A DNA stretch of 64,000 bases, taken from contig OX335641.1 in assembly GCA_946894095.1 (NCBI GenBank), positions 14,774,501 to 14,838,500 on the forward strand, in the 5' to 3' direction. How positions within the stretch are numbered: position 1 is the first letter of the stretch; each line of letters starts with the position of its first letter. The stretch comes from Incurvaria masculella (lineage: Eukaryota; Arthropoda; Insecta; Lepidoptera; Incurvariidae). The position numbers and the translations under genes were made by a program. The notes beneath the pieces were generated by a model. The model did not search any database. It was not told where the DNA came from and saw only the letters and a program-made list of their open reading frames with translations. This document shows, one piece after another, positions 1 through 12,400 of the stretch.

Positions 1-186
1 TTCATGTTTTGCATCTAGATATAGATCGAACGAAATAGTATGATTAGAATATTCAAATACAAATGCAATATTTATTGCGTTTCACAAAAACATAGGTGGG
101 AATACATTCAGAGGTGACATACATTACTTTTTTAATGAAATGTTAAAATATGATAAACCCAATTTCAGTGTACTTATGGATAATAA

Positions 187-330
187 ATAAATAATTCCAG
201 TTCAATGTAGCCGTGCAATATAAGGAAGGTCCTGGCATGGCACCTAGTTCCCATGTGGTGTGTTGGGCTAATACCATGACAGAACGTGTGGTATTAGCCA
301 TCCATGTCCAGTCACATAAAAAAAAAATTA
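187..330 (+). repeat. SINE 3' fragment (shared-tail family)
   Basis: The last ~140 bp of the window's commonest SINE: CAGTTCAATGTAGCCGTG, then GGTCCTGGCATGGCACC, GTGTGTTGGGCTAATA and GCCATCCATGTCCAG, ending in an A-run. The same blocks recur in order in more than ten other places here. The promoter-bearing head is missing. Open frames across it are by-products of the repeat. Confidence 0.85.
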
Positions 331-709
331 AAAACAATATACACACAATAACTCAGCTGGACGCCAAATTTCAACTACCTAGACCATCTGGAAGAGGGTT
401 ACTTTTTTATGTCTATGTCAATCAGTTGTTCAGTGATATAAATGTCGAATTTTACGTTGGAGATAAACATCTCAAGAACCGTTTGAGGTTTCAATAAATT
501 AAATTAACCAAACTTCATGTGTTATGTTTAACATAAACATGTTTTATATTAAACATATTTTTGGTTATTAAGGGGTCAAAAGTGGGTCCAAATGGTTTAT
601 GTATATTACACGCCTGCTGCTCGCCAGCTCCTTTTGCTTGGCTTAAACTAGGTAGGGTTCCGTTGGTTATATACCGTACACTTTTCATGTATTTTTTTAT
701 TTATTTCAG
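331..709. other. AT-rich gene-free stretch
   Basis: I see no coding exon, RNA gene or recognised repeat here. Short open frames have no domain-like content. Confidence 0.5.
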
Positions 710-761
710 GAAACTTCTGTCTGCTATACTGTGGTCCGCTGCACTTCTGTAGTCTGGAGAG
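710..761 (+). other. Possible 52-bp mini-exon
   Basis: A pyrimidine-rich stretch ending TTTATTTCAG is followed 52 bp later by GAGAG|GTAAGC, so a short plus-strand exon is bounded by good splice signals. One frame is open and rich in V, C, T and W. No partner exon can be placed, so this may be chance. Confidence 0.15.
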
Positions 762-2940
762 GTAAGCCCATAATTTAAATCCTTTAAGAATGTTTTCTGT
801 ACTTGCTCCAGTATCTAGTTAAAAGCAAGGAAACCCCATTTTCATATCAACATAGAGAGACGATGAGCGTGTATGAACTTAAGTAGCAACCAAAACTCGT
901 TGGTTCATACAAATACGGCTGAGCCACCCGACTACTGATTTCCTCGAGTTCCAACGAGACGTAACAGCACCTTAGAACGCATAAGAACTTCACAGGAGCA
1001 TATTTAGTGCAACGAACATTCGACGTTGCGCATCCGTAATTCGTAAGCGAAATAAATACAGTTAGACGTTTTCCACTAGCTCGTAGCTACGCTGACGACA
1101 TTCAATCGCTACGCCCTACCTTTCATGCTCGCTGGAGAGTCCCTAGAATAGCAAAAAACATTTTTTTTTGAGCTATATCATTATTCTCGGTATTGATATT
1201 GATAAGATAGGAGGCGAGACGATCCTAGGAGCGACGGCGGGGTGTCAGCGCGGGGAGGGGGGAGGCGGGGGGGGGGGGGGAGGGAGATGGCAGAGGAAAC
1301 GTCAATTGTCCTCGAAGTCATCGTAAGTGGTTCACTGACTCAATGGCAAACGCACCGCCGCCGCTGACCCATTTGCAATATCATCTACGGGCGGCATTGG
1401 CTAGGGCGATCTACTTCGAAGAGCTACCTGCAAAGGTCACTTGGCTAGAATCACTCACCAAGATAACGAATCTGCTAAATGCAGTTCATGGCTCGAAACT
1501 ACTCGTGCTCTTAGAAGCATCATGATCCCTTCTCGAATTACTAGGAACCGTCGCCATTACTGCCATAATTCCGTGCATAACAAAATCTGTGTTTTTCATT
1601 CCTTCCATATCAGTGTAATCATAATAATTTGGAAGGCAGTTCCAAATTATACAGTTTGCCTAATATTATTTTTTTTATTGAAGAAACTAATGACACTAAT
1701 GAATATTTTAACGAACTAATATGCTGCGAATAGTTGTGAGCCATTTTTAACTTTCTAAAGGATTTAATGCCATGGTCGTTCGTAGAAGTTGTACTTCCTT
1801 CAATAAAAAATGTACAAATATCGATATATTTAATGTTAATTTAGGGAAATTTAAGAAATGTTTGCAATTAATCAATCAATTTAAATAAATTTAGGTAAAT
1901 TTGTTAATTACTGTTTTCTGATAAATATTTTTAAGTTCGAATAGGTAACATAACCGGTAGTTGTTGCTCAATGTTGGTTATAAACAAAAAAACAAACAAT
2001 TTCTTTGGATCGGAGAATTCGCCAAAGAAAAATAGCTGTAATTATTATGACTCATTTCCCCAACGTACAACGTGCTTGAAATCGGATTTAAAATGTTTTT
2101 TGTAAATAAGCAGGTTGCTTTTTGTAAGCAAACAAAATTGATCCTGTTGCGTTTATTTAATTGCCTCTTTTTACTTCAAAGAAAAGGAGGAGGTTCTCAA
2201 TTCGTCGGAATCTTTTTTTTATTTTTAGAGAGAGTTCCACTTAAGTAGACCATGGTATAAAGTATATCGCTGTGAGGTAGGTACACGGATTGACAATAGA
2301 TTCGGGATTTCTGCAGTAAAGATCGTGTACGGTATTGCCTTGATTTCGTGAAATTATGAATTTATTCCTGTTTCCTTGAACTAGGACTGGGTATCTTAAC
2401 ATTGTAATCACAATGTTTCTAACTAGCTAGCTGTGTGGTAAGTTTAACTCGATGACTTTGTGCCGCACCCTATTGGATGTCAAGAAGCATTATTTCGTTT
2501 GTTTCAGCGTTTTTCTTATCCTGTTGCGCACTCTGTGGATTTATTCGACGGTTGAAGCCGAGATAAATAGTCGTAACGGAAACTAACAAACTAACAAAAA
2601 ATAGTATCCTGTGACGTCACGTTGACATATTCTGTATGGACAAAACGTCATAGTAATGCAAAGTGACCTCACAAAGTACCTCACAGAGTGTTGCCAAAAC
2701 CCAAATTAATAGCCTAACTTAGCCTTATTCCCGAGACGCATAGGCTAGGACAGAACAAAAATCGCAAACATTTTTATCCCAATTTTAGATAACATTAATA
2801 AGGAATATGACGGCGTTTTCATTGATTTATGTCATTATTTCAGAAGTTTTAAATCAAAACTTTCCACTTGTGTATACTTGAGATCCATCTGGTTATTCTT
2901 GTAATCTATCATTTGACATGACAAATTCTATTTAAATTAT
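762..2940. other. AT-rich region without a recognised gene
   Basis: Low-complexity DNA. Two landmarks: a G-run near 1252-1284, and GGAGGAGGTTCTCAATTCG near 2187-2206, which resembles the end of the repeat at 25.4 kb. The 3' exons expected for the fuseless-like gene were not found here. Confidence 0.5.
1252..1284 (+). other. G-rich tract, possible G-quadruplex
   Basis: About 33 bases nearly all G, with runs of four or more G separated by single A or C, in AT-rich surroundings. The composition meets the usual four-G-run pattern for an intramolecular quadruplex. It may also be a polymerase-slippage or assembly artefact. Confidence 0.5.
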
Positions 2941-3246
2941 GACAAAAAACCGGCCAAGTGCGAATAGGACTCGCAAACGATGGGTTCCATACCATCGTAC
3001 AATAATTAACACAAAACAATCACGTTGTTGTACGGGCCCTCCCTTTATTTATTTTTTATTTTGTATTGTACCTATTTGTTTTTATAGCGGCAAAACAAAT
3101 ACACAATTTGTAAAAAATTCAGCAGCTACCTATTACGGTTCATGAGATACAGCCGTGTGACAGACGGACGAATGGACGTACGTACGGACAGCGGAGGCTC
3201 AGTAATAGAGTTTCTTTGGCACCCTTTAAGTACGGAACCCTAAAAA
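2941..3246 (+). repeat. GGGTTCCGTACC-family interspersed repeat
   Basis: Starts with CCGGCCAAGTGCGA and a GGGTTCCATACCATCG block. It continues with TATAGCGGCAAAA and CATGAGATACAGCC, a run of GGACGx units, and GGAGGCT..AGTAATAG, and ends GTACGGAACCCTAAAAA. The two ends form an inverted subterminal repeat (GGGTTCCGTACC / GGTACGGAACCC). Other copies lie at 18.46, 25.86, 28.76 (reverse) and 59.61 kb. Class unassigned. Confidence 0.8.
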
Positions 3247-3291
3247 AGATCTTCAAATAAATGTTAAAACAAGAAAGAAACGTGTACTTAC

Positions 3292-3444
3292 CAATGAGGC
3301 CCAATTAGAGGTAGTAGGGTCTCCCGGATAGAGAAATATGTCCAGCAAAGTCCACAGGCCGCGCCACACGAAGACGACCAGCGATCCCACCACGCCCACG
3401 GAGAACACGCAGTCCAGCACGTACAGCGCCGTGTCCCGACCGCT
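3292..3444 (-). CDS. Fuseless-like exon 5 (residues 393-443)
   Basis: Acceptor TGTATTGCAG and donor TTG|GTAAGT are both strong, phase 0 at both ends, 51 codons. It encodes one membrane segment followed by VWRGLWTLLD and the FLYPGDP loop, the third type A unit. The strong donor shows the gene continues beyond the window's left part. Confidence 0.8.
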
Positions 3445-6400
3445 CTGCAATACACAACTCATCAGCCCTCGCCACACGAGACAAATGAGCCCAATCTAAC
3501 AACTTTTAATGCAAACAACCTTTCCCCATACCTTGTCGTGTATAAAATTCATTTCATTTCATTCAGCCCATTGTGCAGCTCGTAGCCTAGTGGCGCGGGG
3601 ACTGGCCTGGCGTACCAGAGGCCTGGGTTCAATTCCGACATGCATCACTGTCTTTCTCTTTAAGAGTTCGATAAGTGCATTTCGTCACGAATGCGAGCTG
3701 CTCCATGTTTCGGAATCCATGTAAAACTGTAGGTCGCCTTCCCCTACTAGGTGGTAGGGCTTAAGCCCGCCCGGGTTGGTACCATCGCATTGGATGAAAA
3801 GATGGTCGAAGCGGCAATGAAAATTTGTCCATGTTTTCCATTCAGTTCAATGTAGCCGTGCTCATAAAAAGAAGGTCCTGGCATGGCAACTAATTTCTTC
3901 GGGAATGTGGTATGTTGGGCTAATATCATAATTGTATTTATGTGGTATTAGCCATCCATGTCAGGTCGCATAAAAAAAACAAATAAAAAAAAGGTAACAA
4001 GTATGCTTAGTATTCAATATAATATTAGATCTTTACCAGCGATAAGTCAATGGTCTTTACATATGAAATTGGAGTTTAGTCGCATTGGCGACTTTGATTT
4101 CAAATACCTTTGGTTAGAAATTCGAAATTCAAATTTATTTAAAATTTGGGCTTGTTTATTTCGGTTTCGAATTTAGTGATTCATTTGTTTTCGAGCCATT
4201 TGTTTTTTCTTTGACATCGACAATCACAATATGGAAAACATGAAAAATCGCGTTATTTACGAATACGAAACAGCTCGAAGGTTTAATGATGTATATAAAT
4301 ATGGGGAAGCTAATGTAAAAGAAAACACGGTACGTTTATGGGTCGAACGTTTTTGTATTGCAAATTTTGACCTACAGAATAAACCCCGTGGACGGTCAGA
4401 GACCCTAGTTGACAATGAAGAATTAAAAGTGATCGTGGAAACAGATCCATCGCAAACCACGTCAGAGCCTTCCGAGTTGGAGAGTCTCCCAGTAACTCGC
4501 CTTCTCAATGAAAATTCGGCTGTTCCGACCCATATAAAGTTGTTTGCACACATAACGCAAAAAGTATTGCACTTTAAGCCACGAATTAATAATAAAAGTT
4601 TAATATAGTCATATACTTGCAGCGAAAACAATTTCACAATTTCAGGATTATTTATTCCGGGAGGTCACGACATTTTTGGTCACGATAAGGTAAATGGCTG
4701 AATCTAGGTTTACATGTTAGAGATCAACCCTGTGATGCTAAATATGTCGGTCTGCCTGCGCCAAGTGGTTGCGTTGTCTAGATTGGCTATATAAAATAGA
4801 TGTAAGTATGTACCTGCTGATAAATATACCGATTGTTTAGAAATATTGATACCTATTAATTATACAACAATAACCAGTCGGTTCTTCAATTAACTACTTA
4901 AATATACCTAAAGTTCTGTCTGTAACCTAAATCGCCTATCACTACTAAATACGACCAAAGATTTGTTAAGTTTTGGTATTACTAAGCAAGTATATACTGA
5001 TACTTTCATGCTTCGTTATTTGTAGCCCTTTACCTTATCATACTTGTTTTTTTATCGCCATAACTACTTTTTCAGGCGCCTTATCTACGTAACGCAACCA
5101 CTTGGAACAGGCAGACGGATACATTTAGCTTCAGAGAGTTGGTCTTTATCCTGTGAACTCAGTTTCAGCCATTTACGTTATCGTTACCATTTTTATCGCG
5201 ACCTCCTAGTCCAATTGGTTTTGTTACAATTTATTTAAATACGATTTTTATTTAACAGCGCCATCTATGGTGTAAAACTTCTAATCGGCAATTACAACGA
5301 AACCATTAAACCTGAAATTGTGAATATGTTTTCGCTGCAACTACTATGGCTATATTTAATATTTTTGAATACTTTTTGCGTTCTGTGTAAAAAAAACATT
5401 GTATGGGTCGGAACATCCTTAAGAGGGATATTTTTCGTTTCGGGCCATACAAAAAGGGAAAGCTATTTCCTACTTCATTTCTGAAGATATTTTGTATAAA
5501 TTATGCCTACAACATCACCTATCCAGTTCGTACTCGTCTATATTTTTAAATGTTGTCAAAGTTTTTTATTAATTGAAATACATGCAACATTTTTTATTCA
5601 AAAGTATGCAAATCAAAGTACTCGTAACTCAGTAATTAACAAGAAAAACTAAAAAAAAATAAAACATAGGAGACTAGCTGCTGCTATACTAGGATTTAAA
5701 AATATATTAAATGGGCATGTTTTCATGTAGAATACAGGTTTCTCCTCAGGGTAGTTACGGAACATCTTTGTAGGCTTAATAATGGGCATTTCAATTTTCA
5801 AATGTACGCTCTTAATCTCGGATAAAAAAGAAATACTTGCGTGAAGGTAAGCTCGTGGTTTTCGACACAACATACCGATAGAGACTAGGCCTAGACTATG
5901 TGCCGCTTCAGGCAAAATGATAAGTCTGTCGTAGTATGTCAAATGTTAGGAACATCAATATTTAAACTAATTGTATCTTTGCTCTTTGATATCACCCCGC
6001 CTCTAAAGATTGTGTTAATACCACTAGCGAAATATTATGTATGAAATGATTCTCAATCTCAAAACTTTTTACAAATAACAAAGGCTTTTTTGTATTTTTT
6101 CAAGACCGCTATAATTTCATACAAAATTCGGTTTGTTAAAAAAAACACTGGACCCCAAACCAGCACCTTCGTTTAAACATTTTCAACAAATGTATCGTCT
6201 ACTCACTTCTTGAAGTAAGATTTCTTTAGCGTTCGATGAAGTTTTAACTTCATTTTCTGTAGGGAACATTTTCCTGAATCAGGCGAATGGTCATAGTTTT
6301 CTTCAATAACTATTTAAAATTATGTATGTATCATTAGGCTTTGGAATTAAATTTAAAAAAATCTAAATTATTTAAATCCCTATTCAAATAAAAATATTTG

Positions 6401-9400
6401 TCTAACAAAATATAGGTATTTTTGCTGAAAATTAAAGAACTAAAATGGGTCAAATGAAAGTGGTTTTGGAAGTGGCCGAGGTTTGAACTTCTGTTTAAAC
6501 ATGCACTTTTTAACTCGTAAAAAGTTGTTCTTTTACTTTTGAGCTATGCTGTCGAAAATTCTGATAGCATTTAAGATAGTAATAGTTTAAAAGTTTTAAA
6601 AAAACTTTCAAGGGAAATTGGTTTGAACAAAATATCTCATGTGGTTTTTTAGATATGGTTTTGGTCCCTTATACGCAACCCTTTACTATGTGTGGTCCTA
6701 CACGCACTTAGGGCCTTTTTCACCTACTGCTGATTAGCTTAATCACCACATGTTAAGGCCCTTTCTTATCAGCTTGCAATAAATAACAGTACAAGATAAT
6801 CAGCACTTTATATAAATGCTCTTTAAGTGTCGATTAAAATAAATCGTCAGTTGGTGAAAACCAGGCTTAGTAATTTTTTTGCATTATCCGAGCTCACTGG
6901 ATGATATTACAGGGTTAGTCACTCGAACAGTTACTAACTTCACACTGCTTCTATTTTTTCAAAATAATAACCATAGCGCGCCAAATTTTGGTAAAACGTC
7001 GGTGTGTGTCATTGTTTTTAAGTGGACGAAAAGAGCGGGAACATATTTTAATTTGATAATACATTTTCGCAATGGAAATTAAACGTAACAATGTGATCGT
7101 TTTGCATTTGGCCGGAAAATCACAACCAGTCATCGTTCGGGAGCTCCGACATTTACGTGTGAACAAAATGTACGTGCATCCATTAACCAAACCGGGAGTA
7201 TTGCTAAACGGCATGAAGGCGGTCATCCGAAAACAGAAACACAATGTGATTTGGTTCGAAAGGTAAAGGCTCGAATTCAAAGAAATCCAGAGTTTTGCGA
7301 AATTGGCGAAAAGTCTGAATATATCCGACTCAATTATTCGGCACATACTGAAGCCCTACAAGACACTAAAAGTACTCTACTTCAGCGCAGAATGCAATCC
7401 GACTACAAAGAGCTCGAGCACTGAAAGCCTTGAAAACATTGAATTTTCTGATGATAAAATGTTTAATGTAAGGCAAGTCCAACGAGTACTCGGTATGGTC
7501 CATTTCGGAGGCTGCCGTGTCAACAAAAAAATATAAAAGTGTGGGTACGCTGAAGGCAGCGCTCCGTCGGGAATGGAACGGTATTCTGCAAACCCATGTT
7601 CGTAGAGCCTGCAATGTCTTTGCCGGAAGACTTGGTGCCATCATCCGTGCCAATGGAGGCTATATCGAACAATAACAATGATTTTCGTAAAATTCAATTT
7701 TTATTTAGCATTTTGAAGTAATATATAAGTCATTGATTTTGATAAAAATTTTAATAAACCGTATTTCAATTAACCAAATAACATCAGTTTCAATTGGTAA
7801 CACTTCGAGTGACGGACCCTTTATACATATTTTCAAACATTTAATTACTTCGATAGCGTGTCATTGCTTCACGGTTGATAACATTTTGATAGCAATCAGA
7901 CTGACAACTGAATGAGTCAAAATTAACACTGAATTTACGTTCACCCCGCATCGCTGAAAATCGTTTAGCGCATGCATCCTTTACCAACAGACATTTAGTA
8001 CCTACATACTCGTATATTTAGGACCATAGATAAAAAAGAAGGAGATATCGCATCGAGCGCGTCTGCTATGCAACCCGCTGTCTATAATTTTCAAAAACTA
8101 CCATGCCACATGCAAACATAGTCGCAGACGTATTGGAGGGTTTATGTGGGTGGGAACTGATCTGACGAACGCTATTTTAGAGCACATTTGCGCGTGGTGG
8201 CGATGTTTGGCTTTGTGGCATACCACGCGCCTCCGGATTCCCATACAATTAAATGGTCTATTTGACCATATAGCGGTGACGCGATACGATATTTTTTTTA
8301 TGCGCTTATATGTCTTGCCAATTCAATACGCTGCGGTTGATTATTGAAAAGGGAGATCACTTTATTAAAAACATTGTGAAAACACTTATACATTAATTCG
8401 GTATTGAATAATATCCGATGTTTTGCAAGATATTCGAACATCATTATGATGTGTTTCAAATAGTCACTTAATGGATGCGCTTGCATTCACAAATCACTTT
8501 GATTGCGGGTCACAATGACACCTACTAAACTATCACAAACGATTAAGTCTTCATAAGATTCCACTCATTTGGGAGTTTTCATTGTAGGTTCATATTAAAT
8601 CCTGTAATATCCATTGTAGATTTAAATGTAAAGTTAAAGCTGAGATGATATTAATTATTAAAATTGAAAGGTTTAGCAGTCAAAGTGAATTGAATATTGT
8701 TGTCTTAAAACTACAGTAATACCCCTCTTTACGCGACCCCTCTTTGTACGGATTCGTTACTACGCGAATTTAATATTTCGCGTTAAAATGCTCCGCTTTA
8801 CGCGATTTTTCAATGAGACGCAAGGCGTAGGTCCGACGCGCTTGGACAGTGATATCCGTATTTAAATTTTGCGTCAAATAATCCAAAATAGTGTTAAATG
8901 TTACGAGCGCATATTGCGAGAATGAAGAAATAAACTCAACTCAAAAATTTGATGTGCATTTCGTAAAATTAATTCTTAAGAGCGCCCTTCCCGAGACTCA
9001 CTTTGACGGGCGCCGCACAAAATCGTGCTATTGCGCTCTGGCGCCTCTAGCTTACAGAAAAATACAGGCTCCATTTTGAGAAGGATGCAACACCAACTAG
9101 TCATGTGTCTACGCCAACTAACTGTGCCATTCGGAAACCGTTTTGCGCAAATTACAAAATGAATTATAGATCACAAATTAAAAGTAAATCACAAACGGTC
9201 TAGTCAAAAATTAAACAAAAACCAAATGGATTATCAATCGTCATGGAACAAGCTTAGCTTGATGACTAACATTGTTCAGATAATTTTATTTTGTCGTTGA
9301 GTAATCCACGTCCAAAGTTATTGAATAAAGCGCGCAAACAATTCAAACTTTCGGGCTTTATAATTTAGAGACCAGACATAATTTTACAATTCGAATAGTC

Positions 9401-12400
9401 ATCAAGCATGTAGCTCGATTTAATAAAGCTGTTTTTAGTATAATTGTGGATCATCGACAGGAAATGTGCGCAAAAAAATATTTCCACGTTTGTATGGGTA
9501 GTTCAGCGGGGCGATTTATTGTGGAACGCATCCCTAGCGTAAAGCTGGGTATTACTGTATATTGTTACTTATTTGTACAGTAGACTTATTACGAGTTACG
9601 TATCTCCTATAATTAAACCGCTTCGATGGTCGATTTCGCGGACCCACACCATTAAACAAAAAACAATATTTCATATTTGTGAAACATGAAAACATTTGAA
9701 AATACATGCAGAGAGAGTACATCTTAAATGATTTATTACATAGTGTAAGTTAATGAAATTGACTATCGAAGCGATTTAGTAACAGGCGATACATAACTTG
9801 CAATAAGCCTACAGTTACGAGTATGCAAATACCTATGCGTTTTTGTTACATGAAATAAAAAATATTGGTAAAATATAGCTTTCCAAATTCCAAAGCGTGA
9901 TTAAAAAAATCACTAGCCCAGTAACCGGTGATTGCACACCTACGAGAATGCACAATCTGTGATATACTCGATCTGCATCGGATGCACTCCTTCCCTTATC
10001 GGTCAGCACGGGCCGGCGCGGGGCGGACAGGCAATCGCGAGCGAGCTGGGCACCGGTCGCGCCCGACGAACGTACCGTTCGGAACATGGTCGGCACCTCG
10101 AAGTAGTCGCCGGGGTTGTCGACGGCGACCGCGAACGGCGCCGAGCACACGTTGCGGAGGCCGCGCATCGCCGCCAGCGCGAGCGCCGCTGCCAGCGTGG
10201 TGGCGAGCGTCGCGCGCGTGCCGAGCCCCACCGCCGCGTTCAGCAGGTTCCACGTGCCTCGCCACGAGCTCACGCACGCGACGCCGAACAGCGCCGTGTA
10301 CAGCCGAGAGCTCGCGTAGTACAGGAGCGCGCCCCGGTCCGGGTGCAGCCGGCGGCCGAGCGGTGCCTGCAGCACGCACATCAGGAAGTAGGCGACGCCG
10401 CCGAACGCGGCCGACGCGCCCGCGCTCCACACGGGCCGCGACGGCAACAGGTACAGGTCGGTCAGCACCCACGTGCTGCGCCAGTAGGTGACGACGGCCG
10501 GCGCGATGACGGCGCTCGCGAAGAGCGCGTCGGCGGCGGCGAGCAGCGCGGCGCGCGCGCGCGAGCCGCCCGCGAGCGTGTCCGCGAGCCCGGCGGTGCT
10601 ACCTCGCATGGCGGCGTGCGGCTGGCGAGTGCGCGCGCAGTGCGCTCCCTCCGCGGCGCCGCCCCGATCCTTATCGGCGCCGGAGCCTAGCGCGTCGGGG
10701 GCCGACGTGAGCGCATCGGGAGCGGCGCGGGAGCGCTCGACGCGGGAGACGCAGGCGCATTGCGCGGCGCGGTGACGACCGACCGCCGGCTACCCGATTC
10801 GAGTTTCTTGAAATCATTCGATTATCTTCTCCCACCATTCATTGTCCCGCGCACCGCGGTCGCCGGCTGCCGGACGGGATTACCATAGCTTAATCTTCCA
10901 ATTCGTTCTCATTGATAGCTGCCACCGCATCGCGGACCTTCAATTTGTTTACCTTCGTTGTTAACTATCTCTGTCCCAACTCTCGTCTTATCTTATCGTA
11001 TATCTCTCAAATTAAAAGTAATTTGAAGAGATTTCTTCAGTATTGATAAATAAAGCAAAGTGGAACTTGCCTCCTTCCTGAAGCGGGTGGTGAATATGTA
11101 GGTGGGTTCCTTGCCGTCGGTGACGACGAAGTAGGGCGGCGCGAGCAGGTTGCGCGCCGCCCGCAGCGCGCTCGCGCCGCACACCAGCGCCAGCGTTACG
11201 CCCAGTACCGCCGTCGGCCTGCAAAGATTGTATTTATTTATTTTATTTTATTTATTGGAAGGAAAACTTACAGGTAACAAAACATCAAATTCACAAATTA
11301 CAATAAAATAAAAAAGTAGCCTAACAAGTTTTCACAAATAAAAAAAAGGATACAATAAGTTATCGTTTCAGCAGCAATCTGTAGGATTCCTAAAGATTAC
11401 AATACGATCTTGTTAATACACCGTTTAGCATAAAAATACATGCTTTTGAAAAGTTTAAAGAAATAGGACCTTCTTGCTATATCTCCGGGTGTAACGTAGT
11501 CTATAGCGGCGTCCAGCAAGCCCCAGCCGCCGCGCCACTGCAGGATGCACGCCACGGCGAACACCGCGGTGTAGAGTCGGGAGAGCGCGCGCTCGCGGCC
11601 CCAGCGCACGCCGCTGCCGTGCCTTCCGCTGCGCGCGCCCGCCGACCGCGCCAGCAAATGCGACCTGCAATATTCCTCGTCCTGTGCTCAATGTCACCGC
11701 GGTGGCTCGAGCAGCGTCGGACAAGCCCAAGCCGCTGCGCCTATCCAGGATACGCGCCACTGCGAACCCGGGGATGCGCGCACAGGCTGCACCAACGCGC
11801 GACATTATCGTACTGCCCCCGGCGCACGCCACACCCCAGCAAGTGTGACCTGCAACATTTCCCATCCCAGGTTCCCTGTCATCACGGTGGCTATGGCAGC
11901 ATCCAACAAGCTCCCGCCGCCGCGCCACTCCAAGATACGCGCCACTGCGAACCCGGGGATGCATAGGCGGAAGGACGCGCACTTGCGACACCAACGCGCG
12001 CCGCTACCGTGCCGCCCGCTGCGCACGCCTATCGAACACCCCGGCAGGTGTGACCTGCAACACTCCCCATTATGTGATCACTGTCATCGCTGTGGCTATG
12101 GCAGCGTCCAACATACCCCCGCCGCTGCAAACACGGCGATGTACATAGAGGCGGTCTGTCGGTGGCGGAATTTCGCGGATTGTGACAACCTATCACAATC
12201 CGCGAAATTAAAATGATTTCTAAACTGCGTTATTAAGGATATCGAGGTTTTCGGATGCTAACGCGCCTACCTCGGAGCATTACTAAGCATCATTTGAAAC
12301 GAAACAAATAAAACAATCCACTAGAAAACACCATTCAAAGGAGAAAATTGTAGAGACAATGAATGATACGTGAGATGTGACATCATTCTCATAATTCCAT

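Noticed and set aside
4257..4637. 126-codon minus-strand frame
   Set aside because: Antisense shadow of the mariner N-terminal remnant.
9928..10690. Long plus-strand open frames (187 and 252 codons) opposite the fuseless-like exon 4
   Set aside because: They are Arg/Ala-rich shadows of a GC-rich minus-strand exon that has proper family motifs and splice phase.
12169..12209. Rho-independent terminator
   Set aside because: A perfect hairpin, but in an intron of a eukaryotic gene; such terminators do not apply here.
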